Of a stretch of DNA of 11,501 bases, positions 6,029-11,501 are shown one piece after another. Numbering within the stretch: the stretch's first letter is position 1; each line of letters starts with the position of its first letter. This DNA is from Rickettsia typhi. Lineage in GTDB: Bacteria > Pseudomonadota > Alphaproteobacteria > Rickettsiales > UBA1997. Location: positions 1 to 11,501 of the forward strand of contig CAMDMO010000043.1 in the NCBI GenBank assembly GCA_945902255.1. The letters run 5' to 3'. Position numbers and translations under genes: made by a program. The notes beneath the pieces were generated by a model. It was not told the DNA's origin. It made no database searches and saw nothing but the letters and a program-made list of their open reading frames with translations.

Positions 6029-7036
6029 ATGGCAAGACCTTTCCTAACACCAGAAATATTATCTAGTGACGATCTAGAACCGCTATACAATTTATTAGAT
6101 GACAATAACTTTGCGGAAGCGTGGAGCATCCTTAGTGCTGACAGATACTTAGAACGAATACCAAGTGAAGACCTATGTATAATTGTAAGTGCATTAGCTA
6201 GAGACAATAAGACAATCGAAAATCCAGCAACTCAACACGATTCTTCTTTTATAAAAATTATCAATCGCCTTAGTGAAGAAAAAATAGAAATATTAAGAAA
6301 TGGCGGCATTCATACCTCTTTAACAAACAATCGCTCTTATCCAGCATTAAAATTTTTATTAGAAAATGGAATAATGGATATCAATCTTAGAATCAGAGAT
6401 GATTCAGGAAGGCTTGGTAAAGATATTTTTACTTCAATAGCAGAACAATATGGAAAGCGCCCAGAAGATGCTCCATTTATGAGTTATTTAATTGGCACTA
6501 GATCCATAAGGGGTCTAGAAGGTCAAATATCTGACTTATTGCTACACGCAATTGCTAAAGGTTTTAATCCCAAGGAATTAGAAATCGAAAAAGACAGGCC
6601 ATCTTCTGATGGTGAAGATTTAAGATTTAATGAAGCTGGAATTCCAATGTCTTTTGTAAGATTTTTCAGCGATAAAGATAGAATGAGAGAATTATTAAGC
6701 TCTTATTTTGGAGATCGACACGCTGCAGAAATGGCTCTTGACGAAATCTATGATAATAAAATGAGTGCAAAACCCAAAGATGATGGTGAAGAAAAAAGTG
6801 GCACAGAATATTTGCCCTCTCCTCCAGCCGCATATAGACGACAATCCGCCATATCTTCTTCCCCTACCGCAACCCCTGACGACAAAGAAAGTACCAACTA
6901 TAACTCAGATGATGATGAGCGCCACCCCTTGTCACCAACAAAAAAGCCAAGCATAGATATGATTAGAGCGAAAGACTCTCAATCGATATGCTCAAGACTC
7001 GTGGGGAAATGCCTTTCTTTATTGCACCTTAAATAA
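6029..7036 (+). CDS. Unrecognised 335-residue protein with weak ankyrin-like helices and a disordered acidic/Ser-Pro tail
   Basis: I do not recognise this family. The ATG at 6029 has the clearest ribosome site noticed in the window, AAGAG (6018-6022) six bases upstream and overlapping the rnc stop, so it is translated as the third gene of the lepB-rnc operon. Residues 1-240 look helical. Two segments, SYPALKFLLENGIMDINLR (103-121) and DLLLHAIAKGFNPKELEI (169-186), resemble degenerate ankyrin repeats. Residues 245-310 are low-complexity, rich in Ser, Pro, Asp and Lys, and contain RRQS (270-273) and SPTK (302-305), which match consensus sites of eukaryotic basophilic and proline-directed kinases. 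The end is short and hydrophobic (LVGKCLSLLHL). Arginine codons are 17 AGA/AGG of 24, against 4 AGA of 20 in proS. A host-directed effector is possible but unproven. No signal peptide is seen. Confidence 0.75.
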   Translation: MARPFLTPEILSSDDLEPLYNLLDDNNFAEAWSILSADRYLERIPSEDLCIIVSALARDNKTIENPATQHDSSFIKIINRLSEEKIEILRNGGIHTSLTNNRSYPALKFLLENGIMDINLRIRDDSGRLGKDIFTSIAEQYGKRPEDAPFMSYLIGTRSIRGLEGQISDLLLHAIAKGFNPKELEIEKDRPSSDGEDLRFNEAGIPMSFVRFFSDKDRMRELLSSYFGDRHAAEMALDEIYDNKMSAKPKDDGEEKSGTEYLPSPPAAYRRQSAISSSPTATPDDKESTNYNSDDDERHPLSPTKKPSIDMIRAKDSQSICSRLVGKCLSLLHLK

Positions 7037-7696
7037 ATCCCTCACCTCGCTAAGAGAAATATTTTTACCACTTTCATTGCAATATATTTCGACCTTTTTA
7101 ATCGCTTCATAAACAGCCTTATAACTTCTTTCAATATTATTTGCGATAAAATCAATTATTGAACTTGATAATTTGATTTGTTTACGCGCGAAACCATTGG
7201 AAAGAAGCTCTTTCATTGAACTTAGATTTGGATCTTTAATTTGAATAGAAAAAATATTTTTTAGGCGCGATACCAAATCTTTTAGCTTAAACTCTAAATT
7301 ATTGTGAGCGGTTATAACTAGAAATGCCTTCGCCTCGATAGCTGAATTTATTAAGTGCAAAAGCAATTCTTCGTCTTTAATTTCATTAATTTCATCCAAA
7401 ATATAAAATTTATTTTTTTGGAAAAAATCTACTAAATTTAGATCGGAAATTTTTGCTTTATCTATTATTTCTGCAGAGAATTTTTTAGCATAAATATTAA
7501 CTAGATGAGTTTTTCCGCAGCATTCTTCGCCCTTTATGATTAAAGACTGAAATTGAGCTCTAGAAAAATCTTTTTGTATAAAAAATTTATCTAAAAAAGT
7601 TACTGCGGCTAAATTTTCCTCTAATTCTAAAAAATCATCTTCAGCGTAGGAGTTATTTTTATTGATACTTGGAAATTTAAAAAATAATTGAAACAA
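7019..7696 (-). CDS. hda: DnaA-related regulatory protein, Hda/HdaA type
   Basis: A 225-residue AAA+ protein resembling the ATPase part of DnaA without its DNA-binding domain. Hda binds the DNA-loaded sliding clamp and promotes ATP hydrolysis by DnaA, limiting re-initiation. The N-terminus MFQLFFKF has the QLxxxF form of the clamp-binding motif (Hda usually has QLSLPL), which supports the TTG start at 7696; an in-frame stop lies just upstream. Walker A is GEECCGKT (56-63), an unusual form with Cys-Cys before the Gly-Lys-Thr. Walker B is YILDE (98-102). VSRLKN (142-147) supplies the arginine-finger position Arg144, and ERSYKAVYEAIKKVE is the sensor II helix. The 3' end overlaps the oppositely directed 6029-7036 gene by 18 bases. 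It probably follows gatC, 174 bases upstream on the same strand. Confidence 0.85.
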   Translation of the reverse strand: MFQLFFKFPSINKNNSYAEDDFLELEENLAAVTFLDKFFIQKDFSRAQFQSLIIKGEECCGKTHLVNIYAKKFSAEIIDKAKISDLNLVDFFQKNKFYILDEINEIKDEELLLHLINSAIEAKAFLVITAHNNLEFKLKDLVSRLKNIFSIQIKDPNLSSMKELLSNGFARKQIKLSSSIIDFIANNIERSYKAVYEAIKKVEIYCNESGKNISLSEVRDLFKVQ

Positions 7697-7713
7697 GGTT
7701 GGTATTTATTTAG

Positions 7714-7886
7714 ATTAATTTTCTTCAATATCTAAAAAGATAAAGAATGTCTTTACTTGTGTCATGCTGAGCTTGTCGAAGCATGATAATATACTCCTTT
7801 TGTAGCACGCTTCGACAAGCTAAGCATGACCCGCTATAGAAGATCTTTTTACCAATAACTGAGATTTTAATTAATTTTCTTCAATA
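7714..7886. repeat. Palindromic element between hda and gatC, flanked by 17-bp direct repeats
   Basis: Inner arms 7761-7782 and 7809-7830 (GTCATGCTGAGCTTGTCGAA to GCTTCGACAAGC...) pair over 22 bases with one mismatch around a 26-base loop. Outer arms AAAAAGAT (7734-7741) and ATCTTTTT (7843-7850) extend the symmetry. The whole is bracketed by identical 17-mers, ATTAATTTTCTTCAATA, at 7714-7730 and 7870-7886. The right copy is the end of gatC (its last codons and stop, minus strand). This could be a small inserted palindromic element with a flanking duplication, or a duplicated gene tail. There is no open reading frame inside, and no T-run beside the inner stem. Confidence 0.75.
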
Positions 7887-8167
7887 ACTTTCGGCACTGC
7901 AAAATAGCCATATTTAGCGTTTTTGGCGTTTTTTAAAACATCTTCTGCAATATTGCCGTCGCTAATTTCATCGGGATTTAAACGCAGAATTGTATCATGA
8001 ACATTTATGATTGGTTCAACATTATCTGTATTAACCTCGTCTAGAGTTTGCACCCAGCTAGTTATGCTGGTGATTTGCTTCGCTAATTCTTCACGATTTT
8101 CTGGCAACACTTCAATTCTTGCTAAATAAGCGATTTTTTTAATATCTTCTTTGGTAATTTGTGACAT
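7871..8167 (-). CDS. gatC: Aspartyl/glutamyl-tRNA amidotransferase subunit C
   Basis: A 98-residue protein, the normal length for GatC, the small subunit that wraps GatA and GatB in the GatCAB amidotransferase. The complex converts Glu-tRNA-Gln and Asp-tRNA-Asn to the correct amidated forms. Family marks are KIAYLARIEV (residues 11-20), NVEPIINV in the middle, RLNPDEI, and the C-terminal YGYFAVPKVIEEN. ATG at 8167 is the natural start. gatA and gatB, which usually follow directly, are not in this window: a palindromic element and hda come next instead. So gatC is detached from its partners, at least on this side. The start is divergent from ruvX with 26 A/T-rich bases between them. Confidence 0.95.
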   Translation of the reverse strand: MSQITKEDIKKIAYLARIEVLPENREELAKQITSITSWVQTLDEVNTDNVEPIINVHDTILRLNPDEISDGNIAEDVLKNAKNAKYGYFAVPKVIEEN

Positions 8168-8193
8168 ATTTTTTTAAAAAAAAATTAATTTCT

Positions 8194-8655
8194 ATGATTT
8201 TTACCACTATTGAGCAATTAAATCAAGCCCTAGTAACTTCTGGGCGCATTATGGCACTTGATGTTGGAACTAAAAGAATTGGTATCGCAATTTCTGACGA
8301 ATCAAGGCTAATTGCTAATCCACGCCTAATTTTAAATCGCCAAAGCAACCAAAAAGACTTTACCAAAATAAAAGAATTTATTGATGAAAATCAAATAGTT
8401 GCAATAGCAATTGGACTGCCTCTAGACATGAATGGAAATGAAAGCGAAATGTCGATTTTTATTAAAAAATTTAGTGAAAATTTTAATGAGTTTTTAGCTA
8501 AAAAAACCCCAATTTTACTTTTTGATGAAAGGCTGAGCAGCTTTAAAGCCAGAGAAATTTCAAACTCCGTATTATCTCGTAAAAAGAAATTTTGTGATGA
8601 TATTGCTGCAAGCGTGATTTTGCAGGATATTTTGGATGTTTTGTCAACGAATTGA
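8194..8655 (+). CDS. ruvX: RuvX/YqgF family RNase H-fold nuclease (putative Holliday junction resolvase, pre-16S rRNA processing)
   Basis: A 153-residue protein with an RNase H-like fold. MALDVGTKRIGIAISD (residues 20-35) carries the first catalytic Asp23. IGLPLDMNGNES (73-84) is the family core loop. LLFDERLSS (108-116) and CDDIAASVILQ (134-144) supply further acidic and structural positions. Members were named as Holliday-junction resolvases; in E. coli YqgF is essential and linked to maturation of the 16S rRNA 5' end. I chose ATG 8194. An in-frame GTG at 8161 would add 11 residues (MTYFFKKKLIS) of A/T-rich sequence and overlap gatC, which is unlikely. Length with the ATG fits the family. 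The stop codon lies within a small hairpin followed by five T. Confidence 0.93.
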   Translation: MIFTTIEQLNQALVTSGRIMALDVGTKRIGIAISDESRLIANPRLILNRQSNQKDFTKIKEFIDENQIVAIAIGLPLDMNGNESEMSIFIKKFSENFNEFLAKKTPILLFDERLSSFKAREISNSVLSRKKKFCDDIAASVILQDILDVLSTN

Positions 8656-8662
8656 CATTTTT
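8642..8662 (+). terminator. Weak intrinsic terminator candidate at the ruvX stop
   Basis: TGTCAA (8642-8647) and TTGACA (8652-8657) pair around CGAA, and the next bases are TTTTT. The ruvX stop TGA (8653-8655) is in the right arm. The stem is short and AT-rich, so termination would be weak; the large inverted repeat 17 bases further on may be the real end signal. Confidence 0.35.
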
Positions 8663-8680
8663 ATAACGCTTTTATAACGC
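8659..8680. repeat. Two tandem copies of an 11-mer
   Basis: TTTTATAACGC occurs at 8659-8669 and again at 8670-8680 without a gap. The second copy runs into the first base of the following inverted repeat. Slippage is the simplest explanation; a binding site is possible but nothing supports it. Confidence 0.8.
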
Positions 8681-8729
8681 ACTCAGTCTAATCACCCGCC
8701 CCTTGAGGGCGGGTGATTAGACCGAGTGC
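8679..8729. repeat. 23-bp inverted repeat between convergent ruvX and hemA
   Basis: Arms 8679-8701 and 8707-8729 (GCACTC.GTCTAATCACCCGCCC and its complement) match at 22 of 23 positions, with an A-C mismatch at the seventh. The loop is CTTGA. It sits between two converging genes, where a bidirectional terminator is expected. However, the plus side has only a short T-run (ATTTTAT) and the minus side none. A high-GC palindrome in an AT-rich gap also fits a dispersed repeat family. Confidence 0.85.
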
Positions 8730-8749
8730 ATTTTATCCTGAACTGGCAT

Positions 8750-9934
8750 TTATAGATGACTATTAATCGCCTTCTTCAATGCATCCACCAAATCACTTAT
8801 CATTTTATCACTATGCAGTGGAGTTGTGGTAATTCTTAAACGCTCATCTCCTTTAGAAACTGTAGGATAGTTAATATGTTGCACATAAATATTAAATTCA
8901 TTCAATAATATTTTGGAAATCTCTTTAGCCTTTTTAGCATCGCCAATTTTTACCGAAATAATATGAGATTGATTTTGGGCAATTTTAATTCCCGCTTCTT
9001 TTAATAAATTTTTTAATTTTAAAACATTTTCCTTCATCAGTTTTCTTTCTAGGTCGCTTTTTTGTAAATGAATAATATTTTCTAGAGTTGCCGCCGCAAT
9101 AACTGGCGCAATTGCAGTGGTAAAAATAAATCCCGAAGCAACAGATCTAATTGCATCAACCACATCAGACTTTGCCGCAATATATCCGCCAATCGCGCCA
9201 AAAGCTTTAGCAAAAGTTCCTTGAATAATATCAATTTCATCAGACAAACCAAGCTCTTGGCATAGTCCGCCACCGCTAGCGCCATAAAGCCCAACTCCGT
9301 GCACTTCATCAACATAAGTTAAGGCTTGATATTTTTTTGCTAAATTAATTATTTCCGCAACCTTGCCAAAATCACCATCCATTGAATATACTGATTCAAA
9401 GATAATAATTTTTGGCTGATTAAGGCTATATTCTTTAAGCATTTCCTCTAAATGATTCTCATCATTATGACGAAAAATTCTTTTTTCAGCGCCGCTATTT
9501 TTAATCCCAGAAATTATTGAAGCATGATTTTTTTCATCAGAAAATATTACTAGATTTGGAATTATTTTTACTAAAGTTTGAATTGTTGCATCATTAGCAA
9601 CATAGCCGGAAACAAAGGTGAGTGCAGCTTCTTTATTATGCAATTTTGCTACTTCTTTTTCTAACTCAATTAAAATATGGCTAGTGCCAGAAATATTGCG
9701 AGTGCCTCCTGAGCCAACTCCATAGCATTTTAAGGCGCTTATTGCCGAATTAATCGCTATTTCATTTTGCCCCATTGCTAAATAATCATTAGAACACCAA
9801 ACAACAATTTTTTTACCATTTTGGTTATTGATCGCATAAGGAAATTCGCCGCAAAGGCGCGAAATATCTAGAAATTCACGGTAGCGATTTTCTTCTTTTA
9901 AGCGATTAGTTGTTTGTTTAAAATATCCTAACAT
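8750..9934 (-). CDS. hemA: 5-aminolevulinate synthase (C4 pathway)
   Basis: A 394-residue pyridoxal-phosphate enzyme of the alpha-oxoamine synthase family. It condenses glycine and succinyl-CoA to 5-aminolevulinate, the first step of haem synthesis in alphaproteobacteria and mitochondria. Landmarks are VVWCSNDYLAMGQ (44-56), GVGSGGTRNISGTSH (72-86), FSDEKNHASIISGI (131-144), EKRIFRHND (150-158), VDEVHGVGLYG (208-218, Asp209 and His212 at the cofactor) and GTFAKAFGAIGGY with the Schiff-base Lys243. The FRHND and NHAS blocks favour this enzyme over the related BioF, Kbl and serine palmitoyltransferase. Length is close to the usual 400-410. It lies 6 bases after the stop of the EamA-type transporter on the same strand, so the two form an operon. 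The 3' end faces ruvX across a 23-bp inverted repeat. Confidence 0.96.
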   Translation of the reverse strand: MLGYFKQTTNRLKEENRYREFLDISRLCGEFPYAINNQNGKKIVVWCSNDYLAMGQNEIAINSAISALKCYGVGSGGTRNISGTSHILIELEKEVAKLHNKEAALTFVSGYVANDATIQTLVKIIPNLVIFSDEKNHASIISGIKNSGAEKRIFRHNDENHLEEMLKEYSLNQPKIIIFESVYSMDGDFGKVAEIINLAKKYQALTYVDEVHGVGLYGASGGGLCQELGLSDEIDIIQGTFAKAFGAIGGYIAAKSDVVDAIRSVASGFIFTTAIAPVIAAATLENIIHLQKSDLERKLMKENVLKLKNLLKEAGIKIAQNQSHIISVKIGDAKKAKEISKILLNEFNIYVQHINYPTVSKGDERLRITTTPLHSDKMISDLVDALKKAINSHL

Positions 9935-9940
9935 GAAATA

Positions 9941-10840
9941 TCAATCAATTAGCAGAGCTTCTTTTTTGCGCCACATTTTTTTTCGTGGCGCAAGCATTAT
10001 GGCGCCACATAATATAACCATTGAACCAACAATAACCCAAAAATCAACAATTTCACCAAAAGCAAGGTAAGAAATAATTACAGTAAAAATTAAACGAGTA
10101 AAATCAAAGGGCTGCAATAGCGACACATCTGCCTTTGAATAAGACATTGAAATTGAAACATGGGTCAAATTTGAAAATAAACCAATTAAAATAAAATATA
10201 TCAAATCTTGCCCAGAAATTGCTTTTGCGTAAGGTATTGCTATTGGAATTGAAATAATCAACATCGTTAGAGACATGTAAGCCACAATGGTTTGCGGCTT
10301 TTCGGTTTTAATCATGATTTTGATTAAAATATTAGTTATAGTCCATGTTACAACTGATGCGAAGCAGAAAAAATAAGCAAATTTAAATTCCCGAAATCCA
10401 GGGCGTAAAATGATTAAAATTCCTGCAAAACCTATTAATAAAGACAGCCAGCCATTTCCTTTTACTTTTTCTTTTAAAATAAATATTGCTGCAACCGTAG
10501 TTAAAATTGGCGCCATAAAACTAATTGAAACCGCCTCTGATAAGGGTAAAATGCTAACTGCGTAAAACCATAAAAACATTCCGATCAAGCCATTTACTCC
10601 GCGAAAAAGATGAAGTGAAATTTTACTTGTTTTAAGAACCGCTTTATAATTTTGTAAAATTTGTGGCGCAAAAAACAATAAAGCAAAAAAATTGCGCACC
10701 ATTACAATGAAGAAAATATGATAGTCGAAAGATAGCTTGCGCACAATTCCAACCATTAGAGAAGCAAAAAAACTTGCAGAAATTGCATAAAAAATTCCTT
10801 GGGCGCTGTTTGAAAATTTTAAGCTTTTTAGAAATTGCAT
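9941..10840 (-). CDS. EamA/DMT superfamily transporter
   Basis: A 299-residue inner-membrane protein with about ten hydrophobic segments arranged as two EamA (PF00892) halves, roughly residues 14-140 and 150-285. Each half has the family's internal signature: SISFMAPILTTVAAIFILKE in the first and LLQPFDFTRLIFTVIISY followed by LAFGE in the second. The C-terminus is basic (PRKKMWRKKE), consistent with a cytoplasmic end. The substrate cannot be assigned. DMT members export or import amino acids and other metabolites, and in Rickettsia one member carries S-adenosylmethionine. The gene lies 6 bases upstream of hemA, so it may move something linked to glycine or tetrapyrrole metabolism, though simple co-transcription is as likely. 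A large imperfect hairpin lies upstream of its start. Confidence 0.9.
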   Translation of the reverse strand: MQFLKSLKFSNSAQGIFYAISASFFASLMVGIVRKLSFDYHIFFIVMVRNFFALLFFAPQILQNYKAVLKTSKISLHLFRGVNGLIGMFLWFYAVSILPLSEAVSISFMAPILTTVAAIFILKEKVKGNGWLSLLIGFAGILIILRPGFREFKFAYFFCFASVVTWTITNILIKIMIKTEKPQTIVAYMSLTMLIISIPIAIPYAKAISGQDLIYFILIGLFSNLTHVSISMSYSKADVSLLQPFDFTRLIFTVIISYLAFGEIVDFWVIVGSMVILCGAIMLAPRKKMWRKKEALLID

Positions 10841-10867
10841 TAATTGAATTTAGAGTAGTTTTTTATG

Positions 10868-10981
10868 CCATTTAAACGAAGTATTTTTAGGAAAGATTGC
10901 GACAAGTAATATAAGCTGCATCAAGTGATATAGCTTATATTATTCGAGTAAATCTTTACCAAAAAGACGAAGCTTAAATGG
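10868..10981. repeat. 114-base imperfect inverted repeat between the PIF1-like gene and the EamA transporter gene
   Basis: Three paired blocks are stacked with internal loops between them. These are CCATTTAA (10868-10875) with 10974-10981; TTTTTAGGAAAGATT (10884-10898) with 10951-10965, 13 of 15 pairs; and TAATATAAGCT (10907-10917) with 10932-10942, 11 of 11 pairs. The loop is 14 bases (10918-10931). It occupies most of the 145-base gap just beyond the helicase stop codon and upstream of the transporter start. It may be a decayed palindromic element, a transcript-end structure for the helicase, or a leader RNA for the transporter. No reading frame is visible. Confidence 0.75.
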
Positions 10982-10985
10982 TCAA

Positions 10986-11501
10986 TTATCTAGTTAAAAT
11001 GGTATTATAATATCCAATCGCACTGGCATCGGCAGAAATTTTATCAAAATTGATTGATTCAATAAAAATACCATTCAAATCTCTAGCCCTTGAAAGCGCT
11101 ACATAGGCCTGTCCGGGAGTAAAAACATCGGCTAAATCGCAAGATATTTTATCAAGCGTAAGTCCTTGCGACTTGTGAATTGTCATTGCCCAAGCAAGAA
11201 TTAGTGGCACTTGCGAAACTCCGCATTCTGTGATCATAATCTTTTTTTCGCTATCAAATTTCTCAATCAGCCATTCTTCGGGTCCAATGGTTATAACTTT
11301 TCCATTAGCAAATTCAACCAATGGGTGAGATTTTTTTGATGAAAAATCTTTTATAATTCCAAGCGATCCATTGATAATTCCCTCTTTTTGATAGGTGTTT
11401 TTTATCATCATAACTTGCGCTCCGATCTTTAACTTTAAAAGCGGCGCGGCTAAACAATTTTTTTTCAAAAACTCAATTTTATAAATATCACCAAAATAAT
11501 T
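10986..11501 (-). CDS. PIF1-like / RecD-type superfamily 1 helicase, C-terminal fragment
   Basis: The frame is open from the right edge of the window (11501) to the stop at 10986, giving 171 residues with the N-terminal part missing. The segment KKNCLAAPLLKLKIGAQVMMIKN matches the block before the last helicase motifs in PIF1-like proteins (KxGAQVMxxxN). AMTIHKSQGLTLDKI (IHKSQG at about 108-113) and AYVALSRARDLNG (about 132-144) are the final two helicase motifs, in the PIF1 form typical of the group. PIF1-type enzymes are 5'-3' DNA helicases. They are standard in eukaryotes and scattered in bacteria, including amoeba-associated ones. The in-frame TTG at 11468 is very unlikely to be the start because the conserved block begins upstream of it. 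Downstream lies a large imperfect inverted repeat. Confidence 0.88.
   Translation of the reverse strand, partial: NYFGDIYKIEFLKKNCLAAPLLKLKIGAQVMMIKNTYQKEGIINGSLGIIKDFSSKKSHPLVEFANGKVITIGPEEWLIEKFDSEKKIMITECGVSQVPLILAWAMTIHKSQGLTLDKISCDLADVFTPGQAYVALSRARDLNGIFIESINFDKISADASAIGYYNTILTR

Noticed and set aside
6765..6956. 63-codon plus-strand frame within the 6029-7036 gene
   Set aside because: Low-complexity frame shift of the disordered tail; the annotated frame is the one with the ribosome site and full length.
7731..7869. Complete transposon with terminal inverted repeats
   Set aside because: The ends adjoining the 17-mers are not inverted repeats of each other, there is no transposase, and 17 bases is long for a target duplication; reported only as a palindromic element.
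8161..8193. GTG start for ruvX at 8161
   Set aside because: It would overlap gatC and add 11 A/T-derived residues; ATG 8194 gives the usual family N-terminus.
9082..9315. 77-codon minus-strand frame inside hemA
   Set aside because: Same strand but a different frame from hemA; Leu-rich shadow of the conserved synthase sequence.

Overview
The window looks like chromosome from an AT-rich, probably host-associated alphaproteobacterium of the Rickettsiales/Holosporales kind. The reasons are low GC with poor Shine-Dalgarno sites, an alphaproteobacterial-type prolyl-tRNA synthetase without the editing insertion, a C4-pathway 5-aminolevulinate synthase, GatC (indirect Asn/Gln-tRNA charging), a short Hda-like DnaA paralogue and a PIF1-type helicase. 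The taxonomic placement is inference from gene content; no marker RNA gene is present.

Layout. Positions 1-927 (+): the tail of an alpha/beta hydrolase (phospholipase/carboxylesterase type) followed 2 bases later by a DUF3800 protein. Positions 918-1055: a compact control region with a near-consensus minus-strand promoter driving two hairpins (candidate small RNA) and a possible proS promoter. Positions 1070-2338 (+): proS. Positions 2339-2639: non-coding, holding an imperfect tandem duplication that starts inside the proS 3' end. Positions 2640-2891 (-): a SemiSWEET sugar transporter, divergent from gpmI (2917-4425, +). Positions 4614-7036 (+): lepB and rnc (overlapping by one base), then a lineage-specific 335-residue protein where related genomes often carry era. 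Positions 7019-8167 (-): gatC and then hda, separated by a palindromic element flanked by 17-bp direct repeats. Positions 8194-8655 (+): ruvX. Positions 8750-10840 (-): an EamA/DMT transporter and then hemA, 6 bases apart. Positions 10986-11501 (-): the C-terminal part of a PIF1-like helicase running off the window.

Most genes are housekeeping: tRNA charging (proS, gatC), glycolysis (gpmI), protein export and RNA processing (lepB, rnc, ruvX), replication control (hda) and haem synthesis (hemA). The unusual content is mainly non-coding. Almost every larger intergenic gap carries a different palindromic or repeated element: 928-983, 2315-2583, 4490-4525, 7714-7886, 8659-8729 and 10868-10981. 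The best candidates for something undescribed are the small RNA near 918-986, the proS-tail duplication with compensatory stem changes, and the protein at 6029-7036, which has a distinct arginine codon choice and an effector-like architecture. No tRNA, rRNA, CRISPR array or intact transposase was found.
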